Shown here: positions 11,474 through 23,380 of the stretch, piece after piece | Numbering within the stretch: the first letter of the stretch is position 1 | Layout: each line of letters starts with the position of its first letter | Source of the DNA: Tubiluchus corallicola | Taxonomy: Eukaryota > Priapulida > Priapulimorpha > Priapulimorphida > Tubiluchidae | NCBI GenBank assembly: GCA_030141605.1 | Contig: JAQGDQ010000796.1 | Coordinates: 50,001 to 94,883, forward strand | DNA length: 44,883 nt | Direction: 5' to 3' | Notes under the pieces: model-generated | Databases searched by the model: none | What the model saw: only the letters and a program-made list of their open reading frames with translations | What the model was told of the DNA's origin: nothing | Position numbers and translations under genes: made by a program

Positions 11474-11825
11474 GCACAGTTAGTGATGACGTCACAACTG
11501 AACATAATTTTCAACAATACATGCATTCCACGAGCACATTAAACTTGTTGAAAGCTCCGTAAATTTTAAGTTTACCGCTGTGCTCACGCATGAGCCCTTG
11601 AACGTGTGCACTGCATCATAACTGAACACCTCTGAACTGAGCACAGTTAGTGATGACAACAGAACTGAACATAATATTCAACAGTACATGACTTCCGCGA
11701 GCATATCGCACTTGTTCACGAAAGCACCGTAAATTTTAAGTTTAAAATTCAAATTCAAGTTTACCGCTGTACTCATGCATAAGCCCTCGAACGTGTGCAG
11801 TACGTCATAACTTAACACCTCTCAT
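11474..11825 (+). repeat. Two tandem copies of a ~175-bp dispersed repeat
   Basis: GAGCACAGTTAGTGATGAC starts copies at about 11,474 and 11,639, with shared AAATTTTAAGTTTA, CATAAGCCCTCGAACGTG and CTTAACACCTCT blocks. A third, inverted copy lies at 28,630-28,870 in the astacin gene. Element class unknown. Confidence 0.75.
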
Positions 11826-12235
11826 ATGAATGCAACGCGTTTCCGAGATGCAAACGCTAGTGCCCATCTAATTAGCAAAAGGCATAATGCACGTAACAGT
11901 GAATAAATAGCGAAAATTACGTTTTTGTGGTAATAATTCTTTCACGTAAATCATTCTTGAAAAAATAGCATATTCTGTTTCAGTGTTTTATTGTTTTGTG
12001 CTGTAGTTTAACACGGGTCCAGTTTGCCTTTAATTTCAAAAAGAAAATGCTGCAAAGGTTTGTTAATTTATTAAGGAACTGGGCGGATTTGAAACACAAA
12101 CCTTCTGTTTATATAGCACAAACATTAGACCACTGACCAAAGCATTCACCTGTGGTCAAGGCTGTCAAAAGTTTATCTACTGGTCAAACAGTTTAGCATT
12201 TTCAAATGTTACACCGCCCACACTTGAGTGATTGT
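11826..12235. other. Intergenic
   Basis: No feature recognised. Confidence 0.4.
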
Positions 12236-12237
12236 AA

Positions 12238-12412
12238 TTGTATTATTATTATTATTATTATTATTATTGTTATTATCATCATCATCATCACTACTACTGC
12301 TACAACAACAACTCCTACTACCACTCCACTGCCACTACCACTACTATTATTATTATTATTATTATTACTATTATTAATTATTATTATTATTGTTATCATC
12401 ATTATTATTGAT
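12238..12412. repeat. Trinucleotide microsatellite (ATT)n/(ACT)n/(ATC)n
   Basis: Runs of TTATTATTA, ATCATCATC, ACTACCACT and CAACAACAA form a compound trinucleotide tract. Confidence 0.95.
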
Positions 12413-13160
12413 TTAGAAACGGCAGTACAATTTCCAATTTTTTAGTAGCATGAAAAATAAGAATATTTACACATTATACAAATTAAAAAAAATAAACAAT
12501 AAATTTTAGTTTGTTCAATTTTTGCATCGAAATTCTTACTAATTGAGTCAGATTAATGAATTATAATCTTAATGTCAATGTCAGTATGGCGGACAACACA
12601 TTAATTAAGCAAACACGGCTGCATGTGATGAAAACCAGCTGTTCAAGGGAAAAATAACATTGAGTGACCTTTACAGTCTCAAAATAAATTATTTATTAAC
12701 TTCAGCTTCATCAATAGGAAATTGCAGATAAAATGTCAAAAGATATGCTCAACTGCTAAAAAAAGATTAAAAGCAAAAGTAATAATTAAACATCTTTGAT
12801 TTAAAAATAATAATTCAATAAGTTAGAGAAATAATAATATTAATAATAAGAGTGATAATAAGTTAGAGAAAGAGCAGAAACGACTGTATAGAAAAACCAA
12901 ACTTCATTATAATACAAAGAAGTTTACAAATTTCGGAGGCTTATAACCGCAAGACGAACGTAAGTGCCTGTGGTTTGTTACTGTGAGACGTAGGTAAAAC
13001 CAAACTGTTTGTGGTGGTTTACAACTAAGTAAATTACACTTGAACTTAAAAAAACAAACAAATAATCGCAAATGTGCAGAAAATTAAAGTTTTGGAGGAA
13101 AATTTAGAGTTAAAATGCTAAGTGAACCAATAGAATCAAGTTTTATTCATGTTAAGATGA
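12413..13160. other. Intergenic, AT-rich
   Basis: No supported feature. Confidence 0.4.
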
Positions 13161-13162
13161 CA

Positions 13163-13640
13163 ATCACTCATATTTCAAATGAACAGTACCTGTGATTGCC
13201 AAGTAAGCGAGCTCTCTCATATTTCAAATGAACAATACCTGTGATTGCCAAGTAAGCGAGCTCTCTCATATTTCAAATGAACAATACCTGTGATTGCCAA
13301 GCGAGCTCTCTCATATTTCAAATGAACAGTACCTGTGATTGCCAAGTAAGCGAGCTCTCTCATATTTCAAATGAACAGTACCTGTGATTGCCAAGTAAGT
13401 GAGCTCTCTCATATTCAAATGAACAGTACCTGTGATTGCCAAGTGTGCTCTCTCATATTTCAAATGAAAAGTACCTGTGATTGCCAAGTAAGCGAGCTCT
13501 CTCATATTTCAATGAACAGTACCTGTGATTGCCAAGTAAGCGAGTTCTCTCATATTTCAATGAACAGTGCCTGTGATTGCCAAGTAAGGGAGCTCTCTCA
13601 TATTTCAAATGAACAGTGCCTGTGATTGCCAAGTAAATTG
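13163..13640 (+). repeat. 51-bp minisatellite, about 9 copies
   Basis: The unit includes CTCTCATATTTCAAATGAAC and CCTGTGATTGCCAAGTAAGC. Some copies are shortened by a few bases. Each copy with the full motif holds CCAAGTAAGC, a 5'-splice-site-like string. Confidence 0.95.
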
Positions 13641-14236
13641 ATTTTTTGTGTCTAAATTTACGAGATCGTATCTAGCGCGTCATTTTTTGAACAACTATAA
13701 TTTATCATAAATAGTCTCCGGAATACTTTCCAATTTCACACCAGGCAGGAGCACCATGTTATTAGTTGAATTTTATTTTACTATAAAAATATGACCATAT
13801 TACATACTATAGCCCATATACTATAATATTTTCATGATATACTGATAAAAATGAGTATATATCTACGCGCAAACATGCAACAAGTTTAATATGATTTTTT
13901 AGATTAGTAAAACTGTCTATGCCAAAGTATTTTAGAAACTTTGTTATACATGTATCAAAGTCAGCACGTTTATTTTACCTTGATAGTCATTACTTACAAA
14001 GAACATTAGTCCATAAGGGACTATTCAATCGACTAAAAATCATAATAACACAGACAACAATTAAAGGCTTGAGACTTACAGTAATTTTAGAACGATGCTT
14101 GTGTCAAAAAATAAAAATACCGATTTACGCATATATTTAGACAACGCTTCTAAATATTTTTTGACTTTGCATAAGAAAACAGCAAGGGTTGGCAAACTTC
14201 TTACATTACTATTATTATATCATTCCTGAGTTTTGA
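13641..14236. other. Intergenic
   Basis: A 73-codon open frame at 13,919-14,140 is not recognised. The rest is AT-rich and featureless. Confidence 0.4.
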
Positions 14237-14676
14237 ACGAAATTAGGACAAATACCCACTATGGAACAAACTCTGTAATCAAACAAGCAATTCTACTTTG
14301 GAATTCCCTACCATTACAGGTTAAACAAGTCCCTGTCAGCATTTAAAACAAAATTAAAATCACTAATATTAACCTGATATGAAATACCATCACACCAGAG
14401 CGACAACATACACACTAATTCAGAATTCATATATCCACGGCCATATTAATTAAATCATAATTTTTTTCATTTTTTGTGCATAGTTGTAAATACGTTTGAT
14501 TTTATTCGTCGTTACTTTCCATTACTGCACAGTAGTTTAGATTGCACTGACGCATTTGTCTTTAGCAGTGTAAGTTTTTATTAACTAACACTGATTGATC
14601 ATCTCTGTAAAGTTTTTATCAGTGATTATCAATGTATTTTAATGGCAAATAAAGATTATTATTTATATATATATAT
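14237..14676 (+). mobile_element. LINE 3' end (ORF2 tail plus 3' UTR)
   Basis: On the plus strand, YGTNSVIKQAILLWNSLPLQ is the LWNSLP-type end of CR1/L2-like non-LTR ORF2 proteins. It is followed by a 3' UTR ending GGCAAATAAAGATTATTATT and a (TA)n tail. The same 3' end occurs inverted at 29,604-30,010 and 32,060-32,465 inside the astacin gene, so this is an abundant family here. Confidence 0.8.
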
Positions 14677-14699
14677 ACATAAACTTTAATCCACTTCCT

Positions 14700-14869
14700 A
14701 AATTGCTTCTTAATGAAAATGATACAGTATTTCTGAGAATGTTTTTTGGCGCAGCGAAACATAAATCCATCAGAGAACTATGCAGAGCCCTAGCTGAACT
14801 TAACGTTTGAATATTTACATGAGCTCCATCAAACTACCATCAACACTACTATATTCAACACTAACAGCA
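14700..14869. other. Possible further LINE scrap; 3' flank of the zinc-finger gene
   Basis: Plus-strand 14,713-14,808 reads LRMFFGAAKHKSIRELCRAL and a few more residues, then stop. This could be a retroelement piece, but the similarity is only impressionistic. Confidence 0.25.
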
Positions 14870-16186
14870 TCACACTGTGTGCACTTGAAAGGTTTTTCTC
14901 CCAGTATGACCTCTCTCGTGTCGTCTCAAATTACCAGACCGAGCAAAAGCTGAATCGCACCACGCACATTTAAAAGGTTTTTCTCCTATATGTGTTCTTA
15001 TATGTTGTCTCAAACTACCAGACTGAGCAAAAGCAATATCACACTGAGTACATTTAAAAGGCCTTTCTCCTGTATGTCTCCTAAGATGTGATTTCAAGAT
15101 ACTAGACCGAGCAAAAGCAGCTTCACATTGTGCACACTTGAAAGGCTTTTCTCCAGTGTGACGACTCCTCTCGTGTCGTTTCAAATTACTAGATACAGCA
15201 AAAGCAGCATCACATTGTGTGCACTTAAATGGCCTTTCACCAGTATGTGTCCTGTTATGCTCTTTTAAGTTCCCTGACTGAGCAAAAGCACTATTACACC
15301 ACGTACACTTAAAAGGTTTTTCTCCAGTATGACTTTTCATGTGTTCCTTCAAACCATCAGCTCGAGCAAAGGCAGCATCACACCACGCACACTCAAAAGG
15401 TTTCTCTCCAGTGTGACTTTTCATGTGCTCTTTCAAACCACCGGAACGACCAAAAGCAGTACCACACTCGGTGCACTTAAAGGGTTTCTCTCCTGTGTGG
15501 ATTCTTTGATGCTGCTTCAAATGACTTGCTTTAGCAAATGTAACAGGACACTCATCACATTCATAAGGTTTTGCCTTTCCGTGGCATAGTAAACGTTTCG
15601 AAAGCAACTGTATAAAAACTGTCTCATTTTGATCAGAGTCGAACACAGAGTCGCAACTATGACTCTTGAATGGCATATGATCGTCAAAGTTTTTTACTTT
15701 CCCAGCTGAAATTTCATCTTCCGGTGTCACTGATACGCGATCAAGTGTTAGACCTTGTGCACACTCTTCCATGGCATCATCTGATACAGTAGATTCACTT
15801 TTTACAAGTGTATAAGTTGTTTCCTCACTCAGTCTGGCTGAAACACAACAATCACTTTTCTCGTTCACAAAATGGTTTGAACGATTTGTTTCGGATTGTT
15901 TCTTCATATAAAATGGTTCATAGGCGTCACTATTTTCCATAAAATCATCTACATATTCAGTCTTAACAAACGTTTCATCAGTTTGAAATCCACAATCTTC
16001 TGCTTCACCATTGCTGATATTTTCCGAATCAGCTGCTGCAACATCGCATTCGGTTTTTACTGGCACATTGTTAATCTCTACTTTATTGTCTGCTGTTTCA
16101 TTGCAAGAGTAATCCTCTGTCAAATTCACCACAATTTTGGATTCAAGGCTCGCAGACGAGGGAAGCGCTTTTAAGCCCTCGTCCAT
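14870..16186 (-). CDS. C2H2 zinc-finger protein, eight fingers
   Basis: A 438-codon exon, probably a nuclear DNA-binding transcription factor. Residues 1-207 are acidic and finger-free and carry three V-K-x-E sequences (VKTEC, VKTEY, VKSES) that fit SUMO-attachment sites. Residues about 208-427 are eight C-x2-C-x12-H-x3-H fingers joined by TGEKPF/TGERPF linkers; finger 5 has one extra residue between its histidines (HERSRH). I start at the ATG whose first base is 16186; the frame continues three codons upstream without another ATG. A 3' splice site (T10AG) lies at about 16219, so a 5' UTR intron is likely. The C terminus ends TGRKTFQVHTV: an extra base at 14900-14902 shifts the last linker out of frame, and a ninth finger is only half encoded even in the other frame. 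The binding site cannot be predicted here. Confidence 0.85.
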   Translation of the reverse strand: MDEGLKALPSSASLESKIVVNLTEDYSCNETADNKVEINNVPVKTECDVAAADSENISNGEAEDCGFQTDETFVKTEYVDDFMENSDAYEPFYMKKQSETNRSNHFVNEKSDCCVSARLSEETTYTLVKSESTVSDDAMEECAQGLTLDRVSVTPEDEISAGKVKNFDDHMPFKSHSCDSVFDSDQNETVFIQLLSKRLLCHGKAKPYECDECPVTFAKASHLKQHQRIHTGEKPFKCTECGTAFGRSGGLKEHMKSHTGEKPFECAWCDAAFARADGLKEHMKSHTGEKPFKCTWCNSAFAQSGNLKEHNRTHTGERPFKCTQCDAAFAVSSNLKRHERSRHTGEKPFKCAQCEAAFARSSILKSHLRRHTGERPFKCTQCDIAFAQSGSLRQHIRTHIGEKPFKCAWCDSAFARSGNLRRHERGHTGRKTFQVHTV

Positions 16187-16218
16187 TTTTGGCAAAAATG
16201 AAAATGAAGAGACAATTT

Positions 16219-16220
16219 CT
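16219..16220 (-). promoter_or_regulatory. 3' splice site before zinc-finger exon
   Basis: On the minus strand a run of T ends in AG directly before the exon that carries the ATG, about 33 bases upstream of it. Confidence 0.6.
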
Positions 16221-16299
16221 AAAAAAAAAAATTAGAAATCACAGAATGACAATTAGTTGTGAATTTTTAACACAAATTTGTGCAATATTATATTTTATA

Positions 16300-16745
16300 A
16301 ACTACAACACATTCTACACAGTCTTTGCTTTCAGTTTCTGAAATGATGTGTGAACATTCTACATAGTCTTTGCTTTCAGCTCCCGAAATGATGACAACAA
16401 TGTGCGAATATTCTACATAGTCTTTGTTTTCAACTCCTGAAATGATGACAATAATGTGCAAACATTCTACATAGTCATTGTTTTCAATTCCTGAAATGAT
16501 GACAATAATGTGCAAACATTCTACATAGTCTTTGCTTTCAGCTCCTGAAATGATGACAATAATGTGCAAACATTCTACATAGTCTTTGCTTTCAGCTCCT
16601 GAAATGATGACAATAATGTGCAAACATTCTACACAGTCTTTGCTTTGAGTTCCTGAAATGAAGACAATAATGTTCAAACATTCTACATAGTCTTTGCTTT
16701 CAACTCATGAAATGACAGAAATGATGAGCGAACATTCTACATAGT
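16300..16745 (-). repeat. 54-bp minisatellite, about 8 copies, upstream of the zinc-finger gene
   Basis: The unit (plus strand) includes GAAATGATGACAATAATGTG and ACATTCTACATAGTCTTTG. It is 18 codons long, so the minus strand keeps an open frame of 129 codons reading HIIVIISGAESKDYVECL per unit. Its place between the gene's splice acceptor and its presumed promoter makes it intronic or 5' flanking. On the minus strand each unit also contains TCATCATTTCAG, a 3'-splice-like motif. Confidence 0.9.
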
Positions 16746-16954
16746 CTTTGCTTACTGCACTGGAAATGATGCACTTATATATACTTGTAATAAGCCAACC
16801 GTTAACAGATATAATGTTTATGGTTGTCACAGAATCCAAATTTTTGCAAAAATATAGAATATGCATTGTTTGCGACACAATGAACACATTGCAGCTAGTT
16901 TTGTATTACATGAACGAAAGCCAGAATAAGACCAACATCACAATTTAAGACAAA

Positions 16955-17357
16955 TTTATATAGTTACTTTGCTAGCAAGTAAGTCAAAAAGTTATTTCAA
17001 ATATCTATCAATAATATTCTTATTCTTACAGTGGATTTATGTAGTTACTTTGCTAGCAAGTAACTCAAATAGTTATTTCAAAGATCTACTAATAACATTG
17101 TTATTCTTACAGCAGATTTATATAGGTACTTTGCTTGCAAGTAAGTCAAAAAGTTATTTCAAATATCTACTAATAACATTGTTATTCTTACAGCGGATTT
17201 ATATAGTTACTTTGCTTGCAAGTAACTCAAAAAGTTATTTCAAATATCTACTAATAATATTCTTATTCCTACAATGGATTGATGTAGTTACTTTGCTAGC
17301 AAGTAACTCATAAAGTTACTTCAAAAATCTACCAAAAATATTGTTATTCCTACAGTC
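16955..17357 (+). repeat. 81-bp minisatellite, about 5 copies
   Basis: GCTAGCAAG/GCTTGCAAG recurs at 16971, 17052, 17133, 17214 and 17295, exactly 81 bp apart. Each unit has TTATTCTTACAG followed about 30 bases later by GCAAGTAA, so it looks like a small splice-bounded pseudo-exon. The in-frame open reading frame is a by-product of the 27-codon period. Confidence 0.95.
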
Positions 17358-17539
17358 ATATTCATAAGCTCTCTGACAGGTTGCCATTATATAAGAACAT
17401 TTGTCCCTCACAGATCTTGGACATGAACAGTGTCATGGTCGCAGATAAAACACAAATTATAAAATGAAAATTTTGGCTTCTGAGGAACTTTGTGCCAATT
17501 AAAAATTAGGGACCCAAATTGTTTATGAGTGCCTGTTAA

Positions 17540-18175
17540 AGCACAAGGAAACCCTCCACTTACATAAAGCTTAAAAAATTTGTCTTGAAATTTTATACCG
17601 CTTACATACTACCTTTTCATATGTATGGCTTGCATCAGCCGTAACGCTGTATAAAACTTGTAAATTTAAACTCCCGCGATGACCGTTAGGCGCAGCCATT
17701 TTAATGGAAGGTCTTTTGAAACAAGTTAAGATAACATTGTGCAAACTTTGTTTATCAGAGCATTGGTAGCGTACATGTCACTAACTAAGTAAAAATTTAA
17801 ATTACTGTATCCTCTCAATAAGATTAAAATACGTTCTTGGTTAGTCAGTGGTGCACCCTGGTGGGTGAATCAGCGACATTCTAGTTACATAAGTCTTTCC
17901 AGTACGTCAGGGAAATGCTAAGTAAAATAGATTTGCACGGAAAGTTTTTTGGGACATAATTTAACATTGCCTTTTCTTCCCCTGATTTACGTTTGCGTAT
18001 ATGACGTCATGTAATGGCGCAGTCGGAACAGAATTGCGGGAGAGATTTAAAATAAAAACAAACAAAAATTCCTTTCAAAGCAAATACAATATACTCGTAA
18101 AATTGCTATAAAGTAAAATAATTTTTATAAGGCGATATTTTTGAAATCAACTTCAGGTGCCCCTTTTCTTGTCTT
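17540..18175 (+). mobile_element. TTAA-flanked MITE, copy B
   Basis: Starts AGCACAAGGAAACCC after TTAA (17536-17539) and ends CCCCTTTTCTTGTCTT before TTAA (18176-18179). It is homologous along its length to copy A, including the CRE palindrome TGACGTCA at 18002-18009. Confidence 0.85.
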
Positions 18176-18356
18176 TTAAGTTATTTCAGTAAAACAAGTA
18201 AACAAATGTCTGTACAGGCAAATTATTATTCTTCATTTTATTTTTTTGGCGGGAGGCTCGCTTTATTAATGGAAGGGCTTTAATAAAAGTTCTTCTGAAC
18301 CTGTTGGCCTTCCCTTTTAACTTTTTACGTTAATAGGAAACTGCTTAAACCAACAG

Positions 18357-18871
18357 CAGGGATGGGAATGACAAATTGCAAAAAACTCTAAAACAGGCCG
18401 GGGGTTTGGGGGCCACCTAGACCCCCCCAATGTGGTTGAGGGGAAAAGCCCCCTGGGAGCCAGTAACGAATTGCAATTTTGTGACCATAGAGAGCCTCTA
18501 AGTGGGCTTAAAATATCAATTACCTTGTTTTGTGCATAATTTAAAATATCCAACTATCAAGGATACATGATACCTAATTGTCTCAAAAACGCCTAAGTAC
18601 TGGACGCTCCTATGCAAAAGTATATAAAAACTGTCTGCAATTGACTCAAATAACTCCGCACAATTGATTCTATATTTTTATACATAGAGATATACACGTG
18701 GTTACACTGATGTAAACAAAGTGACGGCCTGCCACCTAGCGGTCAGCTTGTGAAATAATGTACTGTGTCGGTAAAAATTTTCTCAACGAATTTACGCGAT
18801 TTACAAAAATGGCACTACTGCTCTTCCAAAAACTCGGAATTCCGCGTATCCGCGGAAAATTCTCATCCCTG
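18357..18871. mobile_element. hAT-like MITE with CAGGGATG termini
   Basis: Terminal inverted repeat CAGGGATGGGAAT / CAGGGATGAGAAT. Flanked on both sides by the same CAACAG (18351-18356 and 18872-18877), a likely target duplication though shorter than the 8 bp usual for hAT. The interior holds GGGGG-TTT-GGGGG and C7 runs and no transposase. Confidence 0.75.
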
Positions 18872-18987
18872 CAACAGTCAAATTGCCAAGTGACATGAAC
18901 AAATCACTTTTTTATTTTTACAGTTAGCAGATTTTGTGCGCATCAGTTTTCTTCTTGGTGCTTTTAATAAACAGCTCTTCTAGTTAA

Positions 18988-19669
18988 AGCACAAGAAACC
19001 CTTCATAAATATAAAGCTTAAGAAATTCGTTTTGAAATTTTATATTACTTACATACTGCCTTTTTAAAGCAGGAGTTCAATCGGCAGTCACGCTGTATAA
19101 AACAAGTAAATTTAAACTCCCGCGATGACCGTTAGACGCAGCCATTTTTACGACAGATCATTTGAAACAAGTTTAGATAACATTTTGTAAAGTTTGAAAA
19201 AATAATCAGAGCATTCGTTGCACACAAGTCACTAACTAAATAAAATTTAAAATTACTGTATCTTGTCAGTAAGATTAAAAATACGTTTTTTGGTTAGTGA
19301 GTGGTGCACCCTGGAGAGTGAGTCAGCGACATTTTACCAATTGGTGAAAACATTTTAAATAATTAATAATTTTCTTTTCTAGTTACAAAAGTCTTTCTAC
19401 CAGGTAAGCGAAAATCTAAGTAATATAGATTTGCACGGAGAGTCTTTTGAGATATAATTTAACATTGCCTTTTCTTCCCTTGATTTACGTTTGGTACACG
19501 ACCTCATATAATGGCGACTTCGGAACAGTATTGAGGGAGATTTAAAACGAAAACAAACTAAAATTTCTTTCAGTGCAAGTAAGATATACGCATAAAATTG
19601 CTATAAAGTAATATAATTTTTTAAGGCGATTTTTCTGAAACCTACTTCAGGTACCCCTTTTCTTGTCCT
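18988..19669 (+). mobile_element. TTAA-flanked MITE, copy C
   Basis: Bounded by TTAA at 18984-18987 and 19670-19673, with the same terminal ACAAGAAA repeats as copies A and B. The CRE palindrome is mutated to CGACCTCA here. Confidence 0.85.
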
Positions 19670-19673
19670 TTAA

Positions 19674-20640
19674 TACTCTCCGCCTCTGAGTTTATAGAAT
19701 TAAAATTGTTGTACATAAAGTGTTACTAGCAATAAGAATGAGACAAATAAATTTAAATTAAATTTTACGAATAACAATTGCGTATAATATTATAAACCTG
19801 TTAATTCTGAAGCTTTAATTAAAAATCTTAATTAGAACCTTTAATTCACTCTTGTAGCACATAATAAACCCTGTAAATTTTGCTTTCAGAAAATTCCTGG
19901 CGTGTCGACACTATTGCTGAGCTGGACTCACGGAATTTAACATGCGCCAGACATGATTACCGAAAGCTTTTGTTGAAATGTCATTGATGTCGCCAGTTAA
20001 TCGTAAAAACAAAACACATCTCGACATATTAATTATTTAAACCTTTGTAAATACGTTGCTGCTTACACAGAATGTGGCGAAATTCTACTTATTTTGTTAT
20101 TTTTGTAGACATTTTGACGAGTTTATTCTATATAAAGAAGACTACAAGCTGCACGGCCAACCCACACAAAAGCGCAACAACAATAGAAGAAACCTTCGAT
20201 GCTGAAAAATGTCTATGTAAGACGGTTTGATCATAGATAATACATTTGGTGCTCGCACAATAGTGTCTAGGTCAAACTGAACTGAAAAAAACAACGCCAC
20301 CGAATGTGAATTCTACGAATTTTGCCAATGTCATAATTATTATTCAAGAGTTCAAACTTCAAACACATAACAAGAAAGGATTCCTAATAATTATGATGCA
20401 GTAGTTGCTGTTGCCATAGCCAATGTTATTGTTTTGCCGTTGTTATTGTTATTGTTATTGTCACTGTCATTGTAGTCCTAATTCAAGCTGTCCGAAGTGT
20501 CTAATTTAGTTTCCGAAGATGTAAATTCTGAACTGGCTTTACAGTTAGTAACACAGGATCACACACCCTTCACTTGCCAAATTCTAGGCATTTTTCTACT
20601 TTTATCTTTTTTACGAAATTTTTCTTTAGTTCAGAAATTT
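19674..20640. other. Intergenic, AT-rich
   Basis: Contains a short (TTATTG)n run near 20,430-20,470. No gene recognised. Confidence 0.4.
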
Positions 20641-20736
20641 ATTTCAGCTTCAAAATCTCGAAATTAGGTCCGATTTAATTTGGAAAGTTTCAAATTCGAT
20701 CCGAATTCGCCTTCTGATAGAGAGTACACACCCCTA
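20641..20736. mobile_element. Truncated hAT-like end
   Basis: ATTCGCCTTCTGATAGAGAG followed by CACCCCTA matches the right end of the complete hAT-like element at 22,040-22,468. No matching left end was found upstream. Confidence 0.5.
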
Positions 20737-21420
20737 ATTGCATGGTGGGTGCAAGGCAATTGTTTCCTAGGGTCTACTAATTAAAATACTAAAACATAAT
20801 AATATGTTATGAAAAAACTCAATTATTTTAAATTCTAGACTGATACGGTACTACCGCCTGCAGCTAGAAATCACGAAAATATATCCACGCTATCATTAAT
20901 TAGATTATGACTTTGAAAACCTAAATGTTCATTAACCATTTCAATTTATTGCTTATGAAAACCAATGTAAAAATTGGTGTTAGAAATGCGATAACCATTA
21001 AGGTTGTGCTAGGTGCGAGCACATGTCATAGGTTGTACTGAAGTGGATCGCTAAGCAGCGGCCGACCAGCTAGTGGCACCTGGCATTTGTTAGTGTATGT
21101 AGTTTATACTAGAGAGAAATGAGTTGTATAATATATGTAAAAAATGAAATTAAGGCAGGTCAGTAAGAATAACATAGCGATAAATAAAAGTTTTGGGAAA
21201 AAGGTAATGGGAATTGGTTCATACGTTATAGTTTCAGTTATGTGAGAGGTTTTTGCTTTTATGGTTATTGTTAGTTTTTTTATTTTTTTAAAGATTATCC
21301 GTGTTTATGTTCGGTGCATTGAAATAGATTTTGCTTATCGTTGAAATTTTTATCTCTTTTTTATATTCTCATTTATGCAGGAATGTAATTATAATCATAA
21401 AATCATTTTGTATTTATTCG
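20737..21420. other. Intergenic
   Basis: Nothing recognised. Confidence 0.4.
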
Positions 21421-21485
21421 GAGAAATTTTATATATACATATACACACACATTATATATATATATACATATCCTTACCTTAGACC

Positions 21486-21700
21486 TTAGTCCTTCCTGCG
21501 CATTGATGCACATTGGGCAGACATCATTTTCCACTGAGTTCTATCGGCGGCTTCGTTCTCTACGTTTTCCCAACGTATGTTGACAGCTCGAAGGTCTTCT
21601 TTGAAGGATCTGCGCCACGTTGTTTTTGGCCGACCTCTTTTTCGTTTCCCACCAGGTGGTTCCCACTGTACTGCTGTTTTGGCGTAACGACTTTTTCTAT
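21486..21700 (-). mobile_element. LINE 3' end, RTE-like
   Basis: On the minus strand, EPPGGKRKRGRPKTTWRRS, then LRAVNIRWENVENEAADR and QWK is the well-known C terminus of RTE/BovB-like ORF2 (GKR-x-RGRP-x-TTWRR ... A-x-DR-x-WK). A stop is followed by a TATATA-rich 3' tail at 21,420-21,480, as expected for a 5'-truncated LINE. (TA)n also lies on the other side at 21,698-21,718. Confidence 0.85.
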
Positions 21701-21739
21701 ATATATATATATATATATAGATAGTTATAATATTTTGCA

Positions 21740-22039
21740 AGGAATATGTTATGAAGGAGTAAGGAAGACAAAAACAAATACAGCTTTTTGGTGTGGTCAG
21801 GAGGAACTTGAGAGTCGAGTTTATGTAAAATGTTCATTAACCATTTCGGTTTATTTGGCGACAATTATTACCCTTTTCGGGTAATGACTAAACGACTAAT
21901 TGATGAAAAGCACGAAGAAAAAACTGTGAACCAGTCGTGACTTGTACCCAAACACTGGAATTAGATTTCCCGCACCCTGCCACCTGTGCTACCTGGCCGT
22001 TTTGTCCAATTTGAATTTTTGTAACAGCACTTCTTTTAG
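21740..22039. other. Intergenic
   Basis: No feature recognised. Confidence 0.4.
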
Positions 22040-22468
22040 TAGGGGTGAGTATCGAACGTTCGAGTTCGAACATGCGAATCGAATTCGAACGCTCGAATTC
22101 GATTCGAACGAGTTTTTTTAGTTCGAACTCGATTCAAATCCAAAACTATAGATTCGAATAATTCAACATCTCAATCACATATGTTTCTGATCATTAAAAC
22201 GATTGAAACACCATGCAATTAGCATAATTTAGCAGTGATTTCTTCGCACAATTTTAAAGAAATTACTAGTCGTTTTATTGCAGAACAAAATCTAGTGATA
22301 TGCATGATCTTTGTAAGACTAATTTTTACTGGTGGTTCGAAAACTTGTTCGAAAATCGTTCAATCTCGATTCGAATTCGAAACACTGAAGTTCGGTTCGA
22401 TTCGAGTTCGAAAGTCACAAATTCGATTCGATTAGAATTCGCTTTCTGGTAGAGAATGCTCACCCCTA
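22040..22468. mobile_element. hAT-like MITE with 8-bp target duplication
   Basis: Termini TAGGGGTGAGTATC and (inward from the right) TAGGGGTGAGCATT. Flanks TCTTTTAG and TATTTTAG match at 7 of 8 bases, as expected for a hAT duplication. The interior is rich in TTCGAATTCGA-type palindromes, which would fold strongly. No transposase. Confidence 0.85.
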
Positions 22469-23380
22469 TATTTTAGTAGTTTTACATTATAGGCTTACTT
22501 TAATTTTTAATCAAGCAGCCTGTCTACATGTTTGCTTGATGTAATTGTAAACCGACTCCTGCATATGTACGCCCTCTGCATGAGGTGGTTTTGGGCGGGA
22601 GTGACGTTATATTGAAGTCCTAAACAAGCCTGTTTACTTTTCTGAGTTTTGATAAAAGATACGAAATCAGAACTTGAACAGACAAAATTCATCTACAGTA
22701 AACGGCGCCGTAGAATTTGCTCTCTGCCCCGCAAGCGCACAGTCGCTGCATTGTTTCTGAATGTTTTAAAATCGGTAACAACAATTCAAGACGGGGGGAG
22801 GGGTTGATCTAGGGGGTGGCGGAGTTTTGCGCGCTGTGCTGGTTTTGGAACGAATTATTAATCTTGCTTCAATTACAACTGTGAAGCGCATGCTCAGTGC
22901 ATGTAATCTTAATGAAAAATCAATGTTCTCGTGTGTTCTACCCATCCGACTTTCTCCCTCCCTCCCTACTCTAATACTCCAGTCCAACAGCTAGCCTGTT
23001 ATTGTTAGCCAGCCATTAGCATTGCCTATTCCTAATTGTACACTGTACTTTGAGAGTAGATGAGTTTAGTTTGAGGCAGTAATAGCTAGTCAAGAACTTA
23101 TCAAAGCCTTGGTCGAGTTACAGAACAACTTTATACAGATTTCGACAAATGTTTTCAAAGGTACGTATAAGATTTTCTGCAGTTCAATTTGCGTTTTTTA
23201 TGCAACACAAAACAACTGTGACGTCATTGTAGCCGCGGCCGTGTTGGAATTGTGCAACTCTTATCTAGCTAGCTGAGTTGTTTACGATTTAGGGTTAATA
23301 GGATTATGGGCAAATATTTTATAATAATTTTGCTAATTTTTCAAATATTTTATATTGATTTTATTAATTTTTCATAAAAT
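22469..23380. other. Intergenic with a G-rich patch
   Basis: GGGGGGAGGGG, then GGGGG and TGGCGG at about 22,793-22,822 could form a G-quadruplex. No gene supported. Confidence 0.4.

Noticed and set aside
12202-12445. Ile/Thr/Asn-rich open frames
   Set aside because: Trinucleotide microsatellite translation.
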